From assembly GCF_932526225.1 (NCBI RefSeq), contig NC_064044.1, positions 9,226,801 through 9,290,800 on the forward strand: a stretch of DNA of 64,000 nt, given 5' to 3'. Under the pieces are notes generated by a model. That model was not told the origin of the DNA. It ran no database searches and was given only the letters and a program-made list of their open reading frames with translations. The position numbers and the translations under genes were made by a program. Source of the DNA: Nematostella vectensis. Lineage: Eukaryota > Cnidaria > Anthozoa > Actiniaria > Edwardsiidae. This document shows, one piece after another, positions 16,744 through 49,968 of this stretch. Every line of letters starts with the position of its first letter. Position 1 is the first letter of the stretch.

Positions 16744-19700
16744 TTACACAAAGTCAAACAGATACTGCACAATGTCGAAATCTAACTGCTTTGCTATCCC
16801 TCGAATGAAATCGAAGCTGACCAAGCACTTATACTTGGCTGCATCAATCTGATCATCAGCTGAGGTCTGTGATAGTAAGTTGAGGGAGACTAGTGATGTG
16901 ATCTGTGAGAGAATGCTCGCAGAGGGCGCCACGTTGTCTTCGACAATAGTATAGAATATAGCCATAAGACGATCAAGTGGGAATGCCTTGGGACCTGCAG
17001 AGTTAAATTAATGGTATAATCTTCATGCACTTATTGCAATTATTATATACACCTATTTCACAAAAGGCAAATAGCTTATGAATACTAATCATTCGTAAAA
17101 TTAAAGGTGTTAAATAAAGTCCAGCAGAATGTCAGAGCCAAGCATTGGTAACTTGTTTTGATTTATCCATATTCTTCATGACGCATGGTTACTTTCGTTC
17201 ATAGAACTGCTATTTGCCAAACGTCATTTGCCTTTTACACTAACAACCTTTATTAAAATAGGTGTATGTACTGTACAGTGTGGTCTTTAGTGGCAGGGCA
17301 TTGGCACATCCAGGGGTGGTTTAGAGTTCACAGAGTTATGAAATCTGCCACAAACAACATTACAGTAATAAATAAATAAAAAAACAAAGTTAAAAAAAGG
17401 TTACCTGTGAGCTGACAGTTGACCCTTCCTTTGTTGGTTTTAGCTGCAGCTTTCGCTTTGTTTGACATTCTGGGAGCCTTCTTGGAAAAGAACCTTTTAT
17501 CTGTGCGAGGTGGGTTGTAAGAGGCAATGTAGGCAGCTACTAGCAGATATTTTGAATAGAATGGCAACTCAATGTGGGATCTCTGGGGAACTAAAAGGGG
17601 AAATTAATGATCAGCTATCAACTTTTGATTGAATGCAAAGAGTTGTTCTACACACAATTATATTATTCCCCAAGATATAAAAGGAAAGGGGGGTTATGGC
17701 TTGTGCCCAGATTAGTTGTGGATTCAAGGATGGAAGACTGTTCTAATCGGGCCTTGACACCCCCCCCCCCCCCCCCACCTTTTTCTAAACACATTTCAGA
17801 AATAGATGAAAGCTCAATTCCTAGCCATGGTTTCTATATTAGTGTCTTCCCTTAGGGAAATCATTGATTTACCCTGTAGATATAGATATTGTTATGGGCT
17901 GTTGGACAATGTTGTGCCAGGTCCTCTTGTGATGCACATTGTATAGAAAGTACTTAATACCTATTAATGAGCTGCCTCCACTATCAGTCTGAGCTTCTTG
18001 CGTCAACATTGCTTCCCATTGTTCACTTGATACCTCGCGTAAGTAAACAGTGTTGAGTGCCCGTTTCAAATGCGGGTTAATATTACGCCACAACTTGTGG
18101 CTATCATTGAAAGTTGCTTCATTGTTCGTGATTGGCTCACAGTACTTGGTCAAGTGGAGTGCAGCCTAAAATGATTTAGAAAGCAGTTTGGTGTTAGGCT
18201 TATCTTCTAAACTTCATATCACCAGTTTACTTTTGGTGGGTTATGTAACAATTTAGTGGACCTATGGAAACCTGACCACAGCCATAGCAAAGGGAGAGAC
18301 AAAAGAATCATTAGAATCTGCATTATTGAACAGGCCATCCACTCTGAATTGAAAGTCACATCACATAAAAAAAAAAATCCACTAGATATGTTGCTTCCAG
18401 AGTTTAGAGATATTTTCTGTGTTTTCCGTTAAAAAATGCCTTCTATGAGACCAGATGCAATGAGGCCAATTATGGACTGATTGCTTCAAAGGAATACTCA
18501 ACTGAAAGCGACAATGTCGGGAGTCATAACATCAACAGGTTCAAGTGTATCACTCTTAACAGTAACAAGAATTGTCCTCGCTCTATACCAAAAAAAAGAG
18601 CTTTAAAAAGACCAATAATTAACAATGCACAACACATTAACACTTGAGGGGGAAATAAATTGGTTATTTAAATACTTTCTTTTTTTCCCCTGCTTTTATT
18701 ATTGACAAAGACATTGAATACAGGTACAAATCCTAAAAGAATGTGATAAAAAGGTAGCGAAAAATTATATATAAGTGCACCACTGACATACCAAGTGTCG
18801 CAGTTCATTGAGATCCCTGCAGACCGTATGGAACACACTGAGAAGGAGCTGACAATAAGAGCCATAAAATTCCAGCGGGTGATCTTCGTGGCGATCAAGG
18901 CACATTATCTTTTGAAGTTCAGACTTAGAGTAATCAGGAAAATGCACCGTAATTGGATCCAGGAACCCAGTTCCTGTAAAAAATTTCTCCCAAGTTATTT
19001 CACTCAAAAGAATAACACAAAAATTCAAACCAGCCAGTTCCTGAAGGCGTAAAAAGCCAGCCAATACATTAGCATCCATATCACGTAAACGCTCAGCTTT
19101 ATCGAGAACTATATACAAGGTTTCCTTTTCAAGGTTGAGTTTAGTGGCTTTAAGCTTTAGTAGTCGTAGAAATTCAGCAACATTCTCACAGCGTGGTGGA
19201 AATAGGTCAGTGCCATCATCGATATCTTCCAGTTGGTATAGAATGTGTTCATAAAGCAGCCTCCCTGTAAAACACTCCACACAATTGACCAATACATGCT
19301 GCAACTGAAAAAGTACTTATCAACAGAAAAAATCAAAAAAGCAATCAAAACTAGATGATACAGTCACAGCAAGGACTATTAGTGGATTTGTGCATGGGAG
19401 CTTTCTATACAGCTAATGACTGTGAGGGTAAACCCACCCCTCCCCCCAAAAAAATGAATTTACCCCACCCCTCCCCCAGAAAAATTCTTGACAGGAATTA
19501 ATAAAAATAATAATAATTGGCAGTCCACAGTTCGAAACATTCTTATCAACTATACTCTCTTTTCTTTTATATAAAATAAAATCAGTATTACAATAACCCC
19601 CACCACCACCCCCCGAATACCAAACGTTCAGCACCCACCTCAAGGACTTTTAACAATGTTTTAACAACCAATGATTTCCCTGTGGCAGTGTGACCGTAAA

Positions 19701-19848
19701 CGAAAATCGCCGGGCACGGGACACTTTCCTTGCCCCCGAACAGCGAGATAAGTTTGCCGATTTGCGTTTCTCTGCATGGAATCCGCTTTAGTGCTTTCTC
19801 AAACTTCATTGTGTCATATCCCAAATGGCCGACTTTGGCCAACGCCAT
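16744..19848 (-). CDS. ORC5: Origin recognition complex subunit 5
   Basis: Five exons join in phase: 19848-19639, 19304-18792, 18165-17961, 17590-17405 and 16994-16744, giving 454 residues (human ORC5 is 435). The N-terminus carries the AAA+ Walker A motif GHTATGKS (52-59). A Walker B-like strand reads [12 protein letters not shown], then FLRLQELAG and [10 protein letters not shown]. The C-terminal half has [48 protein letters not shown] and [20 protein letters not shown], matching the ORC5 winged-helix region. ORC5 is an ATP-binding subunit of the nuclear complex that marks replication origins and loads MCM2-7. The start is the ATG at 19848; a longer frame begins with TTG only. The gene is head-to-head with the plus-strand P450, 475 bp apart. 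Confidence 0.95.
18240..18470 (+). repeat. Dispersed repeat R1, copy B (diverged)
   Basis: It lies in the ORC5 intron between 18165 and 18792. It shares with copies A and C the order AAAGAATC.TTAGAATC, then AACAGGCCATCC, a T-rich stretch and TTTTCCGTTAAAA. The termini are too diverged to place. Confidence 0.55.
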
Positions 19849-20322
19849 GTTCTGTTGTGGCGTAAAATCCAAATTCTTTCGCCAGGAAGGCTAAAGGGTG
19901 ACTAGCATTGATACTTAGTTGGCTGTTAGATAATATTACAAGGAGATAAGTGAGACGAGTTCTAAATTTGCGGAGAGACACACGATGGGCACATAAATTT
20001 TGAAGTTGAGCATGCTACACTGTGAGGTCTGGTAACTAGAGATGATTTTCCCGCCTCGCCTGATTGCATTTTTGTAGGGGAGGGGTAGAGGAAGGAATCC
20101 AGATATAGACAAAACCTTTTTCCAAGTTTAATTAAACAAAGACAATATATCAAACACATGAAATGAAAAATTGATTGAATAATTATGGTTGTGTTGTTCG
20201 TTTGAGCCAAAACCAGTGCATTTGGGAGGGTAGGGGGCTGCATCTCTTACCCAATGTGCCCCTCCCCCCAGGGGATTGAATGCTTTTACAATGCACCTGG
20301 GTTGTTCAGAACAAAACTCAAA

Positions 20323-23300
20323 ATGGCGTTTCAGGGAATAATTTCGTTAGCCTCTTTGTATATCTTGGGTTTATTCCTTTTGTTGCCTGCTTTAACTACT
20401 CTTATGTGTGCTTTAGTGCTTATTCAATATCTACACAAGAAATACTCGCGAATACCTGGACCGGAGAGGGAAAGTTTTATCTGGGGAAACGCAAAGGAAT
20501 TCCAGAGACTTCAAAAACACGGCAAGCGTAAAGAAGAAATTCTACGAGAACTGAGCGAAAAATACGGACCCGTCTTCGTGACATGGGAGATTCACAAGCC
20601 TGAAGTTACCATAACGGACCTAGAGCTTGTGCGAAATGTTATGGCTTCTAACTTTTCGAAAGACAGACAAGTTGAGGAGAAAATGGCGATTCTTTTTGGA
20701 GAGAGATTTTTAGGTGATGGTTTCGCGACTTCGATGGATCCTAACACAACGCTTCGAAAACGTCTGGTTTTAGATGCTGGTCTGAATGAAAAAGCCCTTG
20801 GCAGCCTAATGGGTGGGTTGGAGGAATGCTGCGATAAGTTTTCTCAGAGTCTTAGTGAAATAACGGATGGTAAAACTGCAATAGACATGGAGGACTTTGT
20901 AAAGAGGATGGCTCTAGATATTATGGGAAAGGTAAATATTTAGTGAAGTTTTTTCTACGAAAGGTGTGGCACACAGGACGAGAAAAGAAATATTGACTTT
21001 ATTAACATGGGAACTAATTGGTAAATTCACCAAATAAGCTTATTTATACAGAACTTTCATTTCTCATATCTTAATCTGCGTTTTCTATCTACAAGATCAA
21101 AAAGAATTTTGCGCTGGGGGTTTGTTCGAGTTTCACTCCCTATTGAGGTTTTTGAGACTCCCCTGACAAGACATATCAAGAAAATGAGGTTTAAAGATGA
21201 GGTTCTGCTATAAAAGGGAAGGCTCCCCCCACCCCCGGGCTCAAGAACAATCAGTTATCAATCAGCAGTCAATGAGTCAACATGTCAGGAAAATTGCTCT
21301 GAGTGCTAAATTCTAAATGTTGTAAAATAATGCTATACCAAGCTGTGTGAGCTCTAAAGCACCGAAAACATTAGTGGACAGGAAATCACTAATTCATCAA
21401 TCTTTTAACACAACTGTCTTGATACCTGTGCAAAATAGTTTTATTTCAACCGACTTAGGCTCAGAGATTTTGCAAGAGACTTATAATTTGTGACTGCTAG
21501 CATGGCAGTGTTCTCATTATAATTGCAAATTTTAGCCTGGGGGTGGGAGGAGCTTTCCCTTTTATAGTAGAACCTTTGCTTAATCACAAACTCAATTTAT
21601 AGATGTGAATGGTGTTTATGAGGCACACAACCTTATGTTTTGCCCCTCCTCTCCCCCCTTCCCACAGCCAACCATAGAGCCGGTATAAATTATGCTTTAC
21701 CACATCTATCTTTTTATTTCAGGTTGCATTTGGAATCAAGATAAACTCTATTGAAGACCCCAACACTCCATTTTACACAGCTCTAGAAGAAAGTCGATCC
21801 GCCACTCACTGGGCACTTGAACACCCATTGTACCAGTGGGATGTGACAAGCTTTGAGTACCAGAATGATGTCAAGGAGGCAGTGAAGTTTATGAGAGATT
21901 ATGGCAAGAAAGTGATCGATGGCCGGCGTGTAGCTATGGATGATGGAGAGGATGTCCCATGTGATGTGTTGGATGCAATGTTAAAAGCTGCAGATGAGCA
22001 TGGGGATATCACACTGGATGACTTGCTTGATGATTTTATCACTGCGATTTTTATTGGTAAGCTCAGGGATTGAATTCTGTATTTTGATTTTTTATTTGGG
22101 CAAAGATGGTACTATTCATGGGGGTTAATGTTTCTGTCCTGTCTTCAAGCGAGAGTTGGTAAGAATCTAACAATACCCAGATAGTTTGGGCCATTCCCCT
22201 TTTCAAGACATTAAATGTCACTACAACACAACCAATAAATTTGTAAATAGCGGAAATATGTATAAAATGTTTGTTCTGACCAACGACATGCTGGATTTGC
22301 ATTTAGTCAAAAATAGAAACACCCCTACATGTGTTTTAGGTATTCACAGTTTTTAAGGTTGTGTTGTAAATTGTTGTTCTCTGGAAGAAATGAGCTAATC
22401 TCATGATACAGAATAAACATAAAGTTTTTGTCATTTGCTCGTTTTAGGCCAGGAGCAGGTATCATCAGTGCTTACATCTGTATTTCTGGAGACAAGCAGA
22501 CATAAGGGAATACAAGAAAAGTAAGCCCCCAAAATGCACAGGCACTAGACCAGCTGAAATGAAAAATTAGAGAAATATTACTGAGTATATAGTATGTTGT
22601 GTATGCTTGTAGTAGTGAAACTATACAAGGACTTTACACAACAGCAAGGAGAACATGACCAAAAATGCTTGTACTCTAACAACTCAATTCTAAACTAGAT
22701 TTGATAATATCTACTGATTTTTCTGGATAACCCTGGAGCCTTAGAATAGAAAATTGCTGAAATCTAATTTTGTTTTTTTTCATGTCTGACATCCACATAA
22801 TAACAATGTTCTTGCAGTTTTGTAGTGTAGTGCTTGTATGCTCATGCATTTTTTTTTAGATGCTTGTGTGCGCACATTTCTGGTAGTACTTTACTGGTAC
22901 TTACAAATGATACAGGAGGCTACAGACAAATATTAGTGCCTTTTTTATAACTATCTTTATTGTTCTAGACTTGTAGAAGAGTTCAATTCAGTTCTTAAAC
23001 AAGACAGACCCACACTCCAAGACCTCAAAAGTCTCAAGTACTGTGACCTTGTGATAAAGGAAACTATGCGCATGCACCCCCCTGTTCCAGCAGTATCCTA
23101 TATAACATCCAGGGTGGAGCGGATTGGCAGGCACTGCATTCCAGAAGGAACCAAGCTTCAAATTCTCCCTTATATAGTACACAGGGATCCTGAGATCTGG
23201 GACCAGCCTGATGAGTTTCGACCAGAGAGGTTTGCAGAATGTCAGGATGTAGCTCCACCGTCTTACATGCCATTTGTTCCTGCGGTCCAGGACTGCATTG

Positions 23301-23431
23301 GAAGAGAGTTCCTAGATGTTTCCATCAAGCTTCTACTAACCAAACTGCTTCCCAAATTTTGCTTTAGCCAAATCACAATTGATGATGGCGGCATCAAGTG
23401 TCTACTAAGTAACTATGAAGAGTCTAACTAA
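20323..23431 (+). CDS. Cytochrome P450, CYP46A-like, with altered catalytic motifs
   Basis: Four exons (20323-20931, 21723-22056, 22448-22520 and 22969-23431) join in phase to 492 residues. It has a membrane anchor, IPGPERESF, the ExxR of the K-helix (E370-R373 in KETMR) and FRPERF, so the fold motifs are kept. The I-helix reads IGQEQV (about 314-319), where the usual sequence is AGxET(T/S): the oxygen-activating Thr is Gln. The haem loop reads FVPAVQDCIG, where FxxGxRxCxG is expected: Gly is Ala, Arg is Gln, and the ligand C448 is retained. The frame is open throughout and all splice sites are good, so this is not a simple pseudogene. It may be a P450 with unusual chemistry, such as those that do not activate O2, or a gene under relaxed selection. 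It is a paralogue of the minus-strand P450 across ORC5. Confidence 0.9.
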
Positions 23432-23747
23432 TAGTAAAAATGGTGAACAATGGCACTGGGGAAAAATATGTATTTTCTGGCTCAAACCACAACAATGTGT
23501 TTGAGCTTATATTAATGTCAAGGTATTTATAAATCAAAGAATAAGTTATAAAGTTTGCTATGGTGTTGTTTTATATTCCCATGTATCCCATCAAAATTCA
23601 TGTACATGCTTGAATTCACTAGAAAGAGAAGTCAAATCCTCACCCTTAAAAAAAATTGATATTACTAATAAGTTGTGTTTCTTGTTGTTTTGGTCTTGAA
23701 AATGCATGTGCACTAAAATCAACTAAGGGAGTTTTTATTAAATACAC

Positions 23748-23938
23748 CAAGGGGGGGGGGGGGGGGGGGGGGGGAGGAAGATATTGAGGGGGGCTCCAAA
23801 CATTTTTAACCACCAATTTTTAACCACCCCTTCCTCCCACCCACCCATCTACCCCCTCCCTCCCACCCATCCACCCCTGTCGCACCCATCCACCCCCCTC
23901 CCATCCACCCCCTCCCTCCCACCCTTCCCTCTCTCTTC
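23748..23938 (+). repeat. G run followed by C-rich low-complexity tract
   Basis: About 22 consecutive G are followed by roughly 100 bp of CCACCC/CCCTCC repeats. The stretch is non-coding and lies between the P450 3' end and the LINE remnant. Confidence 0.8.
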
Positions 23939-24079
23939 CACCTATCTTTTTTTATTATGAAGAATCACTTCAGATTTTTTAATATTATGATATTTTTTCA
24001 ATTCAATTAATTTATTTGGCACCTTTTCATCTATGATTCACGGACGTGGCTCCAAATACATTCATATTGAAAAACAAAA

Positions 24080-25440
24080 TTTACAATTGGTTTTCAATTA
24101 TATTTCTATTTACAATAAATTCTCTATCATCGTACTTTGTAGAGATGTCATTATATGTAGTTCTCATTACAAAGCACTTTCCTTTATTGTTCTTGCTTCC
24201 CAGACAAATTGAGCTATTTCTTTTTTTAGTTGCACTCCCCTGTTTCAAACTAATCACCTTCAAAAATGCTTTGCAGGAGGCATCGCTTTTATATTCTGTT
24301 TTGTTGCGGATTGAAAAACCCTATACACATTTGTTCCCTTGATTAACTATATGCCGGGCATTTTATCATGAAGTGTTCCTCGTCCTCGACTTCGACCAAG
24401 CATATTGGGCACATTCTTTTGTTCAGGGGTAGTGTACGGTTTTGTGTGACGTCCTTTTTCGATAGCTAGTTTGTGGTTGCTTATGCACTAGTCAATTGAA
24501 ACCCCCACCCCCATGGCCTAGGTGAAGGGTGTGGGGTTAGACTTTGACCCTGTACAAAACCGAGAAAAGCCCCCACCCCCTCGGGACAAAACAGCAGTTA
24601 AATGCCCCTACCCCTTGGGTGCAAACTATAGGCAACTACCCGACAACAAGTCATCTGAAATAAGCTTTTTTTATATTTCAAAGCCAGTACACTTCAGCGA
24701 GTACATTTGTACCAAGTTCTATGAAGATAACAGTTACATAAAAAGATGGAGAAATAAATCATCTTCATCTGGCATTTTTTCAATATTCGTTTTTGCACAT
24801 GTCGCCGTGCAGCATGCCACATGTTGATACATGGAATTGCTTGCTACAGAAGAAAAAGAGTCTCAAGCCAAAAACATGATATTTGTGACACTATTCACTT
24901 GTCCCAAGCCCCCACGGTGGGGATAAGTCTTAGAGTAAAAAAACTTTCAATTCCCCCACCCCCTCGGGACAGATTCTCATTCAAAAGTGCTCTAAACCCC
25001 CACCTTAACCCCACACTTCCCCGGGACCATGGGGGTGGGGGTTTCAAATGACTAGTGCATTAGTCTCAGCTTTGTTAGCGCAATTCTGTGATTAACATTT
25101 TTAACTTGTGAGAGATAATCTTCGTAATTGTGAACACTCTTAAATTTCCTAAATGTTCTCAATTTGTTTTTATGTCGAGGGTCTTTCCTTTCATCGTTAT
25201 AAATTTTATTGAGTCAGATTTGTTGTTCTGTATCTGTCCGTCTCTGTCTTATGAGATTTATTGGTATTTCTGCGTCGAGTGGGTTGGACCATATTTCTCC
25301 TAGGCCGGCGTGATTTAAAATATGTATATAATTTTGTTTGTCCACAATTCTTTCTTTTCACGTCCTAAGGTGTCGCGCAACGCTACATTGGCAAGTTTAT
25401 TTTGGTCTGAATTTCTTAAAGCCCCCCAATATATGATATC
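24080..25440 (-). mobile_element. Decayed non-LTR retrotransposon (LINE), C-terminal part, split by a TIR element
   Basis: Minus-strand reading gives LINE C-terminal text in pieces: ALRNSDQNKLANVALRD, then HAGLGEIWSNPLDAEIP, INLIRQRRTDTEQQ, VNHRIALTKLRL, an interruption (24484-25059), then SNHKLAIEKGRHTKP, a one-base frame shift, and LPLNKRMCPICLVEVEDEEH with MIKCPAYS. The last part has the C-x2-C...H...C pattern of the zinc knuckle at the end of many LINE ORF2 proteins. Stops and frame shifts make it dead. The coding traces end near 24080. Confidence 0.8.
24484..25059. mobile_element. MITE with TTA target duplication (PIF/Harbinger-like)
   Basis: The element is 576 bp. Its left end begins TGCACTAGTCAATTGAAACC and its right end, inverted, begins TGCACTAGTCATTTGAAACC; the match runs about 34 bp with one mismatch. 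TTA flanks both sides (24481-24483 and 25060-25062). A 3-bp TWA duplication is typical of PIF/Harbinger. It sits inside the LINE remnant between codons for RL and SNHKLA. Removing one TTA and the element restores the LINE reading across the site, which confirms the borders. Confidence 0.88.
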
Positions 25441-26154
25441 TATGCATGCACACCTCTGCTCTCATTCGGTCCTGGTGAAATACCTGTAGCACTAATTATT
25501 TTATTTTTTATTTTTTTTCTTTACATTCTTAAAAAATCAGGTGCTTACGGGCAGGGGGGTGCACAGGGTTCGCGCGCGTTCCCCCTTGTGGGTCTAAAAA
25601 TGGGTCATTGCTTATGACTGTGTACACCCCCTCAGCCAATCTTACGTAAGGGCCTGACGCTAGCCAAGACGTTCAATTATAGATTTCGTACCCACGTTTT
25701 GTCACTGGAAAGATCTAAACGGTTCTAAACATATAAAGAAAGATCTCTTTTACCCGCGCGCGAATTCCAACGCGCCTTCGATAATGCGGTCAGCGCATTC
25801 ACACACAAAGAAACAAAATGGCGGCTGGCTGATAAAATATCTTTTTCCTCGAAAGCCTTGCAGATTTTCAGGTACTTTCAAATTGTTGAGCTCTTTTATC
25901 TTAATATCTACGGCAATTACTGTGTTCCCCTGATCTAGATGCTCGTTAAAGGCAAATGAAAGGTCTCTCAGAAGCAAATCGTGCGTCTATAATCGCGCGT
26001 TTTCATGCCTCGCTTTCTTCGACTTGTTCCTTGCTGGAATTCACTTCCGAACGAAAGATATTTGAAAATCTCACTATAATAATAAGTTTTGAATGTAGAA
26101 TAATTTGAATTCAGCGCGTTATCCCGCCTTTCTTGTGACGTCAAGTTTACTACT
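25441..26154. other. Intergenic, no confident gene
   Basis: A minus-strand frame of 75 codons ending at 25750 is open, but it lacks a recognisable family and probably an ATG. It could be an exon fragment. Nothing else was seen. Confidence 0.3.
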
Positions 26155-26229
26155 GATGGCCGAGTGCTTTGGGATCGGTTTTGCAGTTCAGTATGAAGAG
26201 CAAAGAGGCCGGGGTTCGACTCTTGCCAA
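26155..26229 (+). repeat. tRNA-like sequence (SINE head or tRNA pseudogene)
   Basis: GATGGCCGAGTGC resembles the A box (TGGCCGAGTGG) of Leu/Ser tRNAs. About 45 bp later GGGGTTCGACTC resembles the B box (GGTTCGANTCC). The acceptor stem does not pair well and no intact anticodon arm is evident. It is best read as a tRNA-derived SINE or a pseudogene rather than a working tRNA. Confidence 0.45.
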
Positions 26230-26812
26230 AGGTTTTAATATATCTTAGTAATCTTTTTTCTCTCATTGTTTTTTCTCTTGGAGACGCATGTCTACTAATA
26301 TGACACATGGCGGTTGGTAGTCTATTAATTTTGTACTTTTTGAAGGAAATTTACTAATGTTTCTTTAAAAGTTTTTTGACAATTGCACGGCTAAGCGTTT
26401 GCATTTTACTATTTTGTTATACTCAGCCTTTACATTACTTTCACTATCAGGTACTCACTATCATGCTAGCTATTAAGCGTCTGTTTTAACAAAACTTTTA
26501 TTTTTTGAATAAAAATTAATGATTTTAAATCAATTAATCATCATTTCAAATTCCATTCATAACATCTTTTTGTGTGCAGAAGGTTCAATTTCTTGAGACT
26601 CCCGCCTAATGCGTGAGTGTTGACAACTATGAAGATGGAATTTTTGATGTAGACCAAACTTCAAAGGCCATGGAGCAGCCCTAACAGTGGGGCTTGGACC
26701 CCTCAGTCTAGAGAAAAGTATTAATTGAGTAATTGCTATGAAGTTTTTGTATTATTTTTATCTTTTGTTTTCCATGGCCGCTAGCCTACCTGAAGGCTTC
26801 AATATAGTTTTT

Positions 26813-26912
26813 CCGGCACAAAAACCCCGAAAACATAGAGTTCGCATAACCCGGCCACAATCTTGGATAATGCGAACTCCGTGTTTTCAGGGTTTTCAGG
26901 CTGGAAAAACTA
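26813..26912. repeat. 100-bp hairpin repeat
   Basis: ATAGTTTTTCCGGC at the left is matched by GCTGGAAAAACTAT at the right. Inner words CCCCGAAAACA and GAGTTCGCAT are mirrored by TGTTTTCAGGG and ATGCGAACTC. This small fold-back element has no coding capacity. Confidence 0.75.
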
Positions 26913-26919
26913 TCAAAGT

Positions 26920-27241
26920 CTACAGGGGGGGGGGGAATAGGGTTATGTAAATCCGCTGATCCGCTACATTTTCGGGGCAAATCCGTGGATCCGCAGATAT
27001 TTTTAGATCCGCATGGTTTGACAGATAAACAATAGCATAGATTGAAATTCATTTGAAATCCGAAATTCGACCATCAAAGCAGTCAAAATCTAAATCTGCG
27101 CCCAAATTGTTAACATATCCATGATCCGCCGTATTTTCAAAATCTGCCAATCCGCTGAAATAATCATCAAAATCCTTAATCCATGAGCATTAAGGGGCTG
27201 AATCCGCCCATCCACGAACCTATCCACCCCCCCCCCTACAG
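26920..27241. repeat. Repeat of ATCCGC words bounded by G/C runs
   Basis: Words such as GATCCGC, AATCCG and ATCCGTGGATCCGC recur about ten times between TACAGGGGGGGGGG on the left and CCCCCCCCCTACAGG on the right. The ends are roughly inverted, which suggests a non-autonomous element with a degenerate internal repeat. Confidence 0.5.
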
Positions 27242-27341
27242 GTAGGCTACATGGCTGCACTAGGCATAGCAAATCCTTAAACCTCAGTGTACCCATGTAC
27301 CCATATGGTCTACCTGAATAGTGATCTGGCACTAGTAGATT

Positions 27342-28403
27342 AGCTCTGACCTTGACCCTGACCTTCAGTTCATTTGATTTTTTTTCACTTCAGTATGTCT
27401 TCCAATGACTCTGACCTTGACCCTGACCTTCAGTTCATTAGATTTTTTTCACTTCAGTATGTCTCCCAATGACTCTGACCTTGACCCTGACCTTCAGTTC
27501 ATTTGATTTTTTTCACTTCAGTATGTCTTCCAATGACTCTGACCTTGACCCTGACCTTGACCCTGACCTTCAGTTCATTTGATTTTTTTTCACTTCAGTA
27601 TGTCTTCCAATGACTCTGACCTTGACCCTGACCTTCAGTTCATTTGATTTTTTTCGCTTCAGTATGTCTTCCAATGACCTTGACCCTGACCTTCAGTTCA
27701 TTTGATTTTTTTTTCACTTCAGTATGTCTTCCAATGACTCTGACCTTGACCCTGACCTTGACCCTGACCTTCAGTTCATTTGATTTTTTTTCACTTCAGT
27801 ATGTCTTCCAATGACTCTGACCTTGACCCTGACCTTCAGTTCATTTGATTTTTTTCGCTTCAGTATGTCTTCCAATGACCTTGACCCTGACCTTCAGTTC
27901 ATTTGATTTTTTTTTCACTTCAGTATGTCTTCCAATGACTCTGACCTTGACCCTGACCTTGACCCTGACCTTCAGTTCATTTGATTTTTTTTCACTTCAG
28001 TATGTCTTCCAATGACTCTGACCTTGACCCTGACCTTCAGTTCATTTGATTTTTTTCGCTTCAGTATGTCTTCCAATGACCTTGACCCTGACCTTCAGTT
28101 CATTTGATTTTTTTTTCACTTCAGTATGTCTTCCAATGACTCTGACCTTGACCCTGACCTTGACCCTGACCTTCAGTTCATTTGATTTTTTTTCACTTCA
28201 GTATGTCTTCCAATGACTCTGACCTTGACCCTGACCTTCAGTTCATTTGATTTTTTTCGCTTCAGTATGTCTTCCAATGACCTTGACCCTGACCTTCAGT
28301 TCATTTGATTTTTTTTTCACTTCAGTATGTCTTCCAATGACTCTGACCTTGACCCTGACCTTGACCCTGACCTTCAGTTCATTTGATTTTTTTTCACTTC
28401 AGT

Positions 28404-28432
<29 letters not shown>
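27342..28432 (+). repeat. Minisatellite built from a splice acceptor and start-codon segment
   Basis: About 16 tandem units of 58-76 bp each contain TTCATTTGATTTTTTTC, CACTTCAG, then TATGTCTTCCAATGA and CCTTGACCCTGACC. From about 27540 the units are grouped in a higher-order repeat of roughly 200 bp, four copies. Every unit thus carries a polypyrimidine tract, an AG acceptor and the ATG of the GTF3C2-like gene, followed by an in-frame stop (MSSNDSDLDPDLQFI, stop). Only the last copy, at 28404, runs on into the long coding exon. Confidence 0.95.

Positions 28433-49968
<21,536 letters not shown>

Noticed and set aside
18491..18590. Possible extra ORC5 exon on the minus strand ([15 protein letters not shown])
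   Set aside because: Splicing directly from 18792 to 18165 keeps phase and matches ORC5 (RHLV then KYCEP). Adding this piece would break the family alignment.
25750..25977. 75-codon minus-strand frame as a gene
   Set aside because: No ATG-supported start, no recognised domain and no clear splice partners. Left as intergenic.
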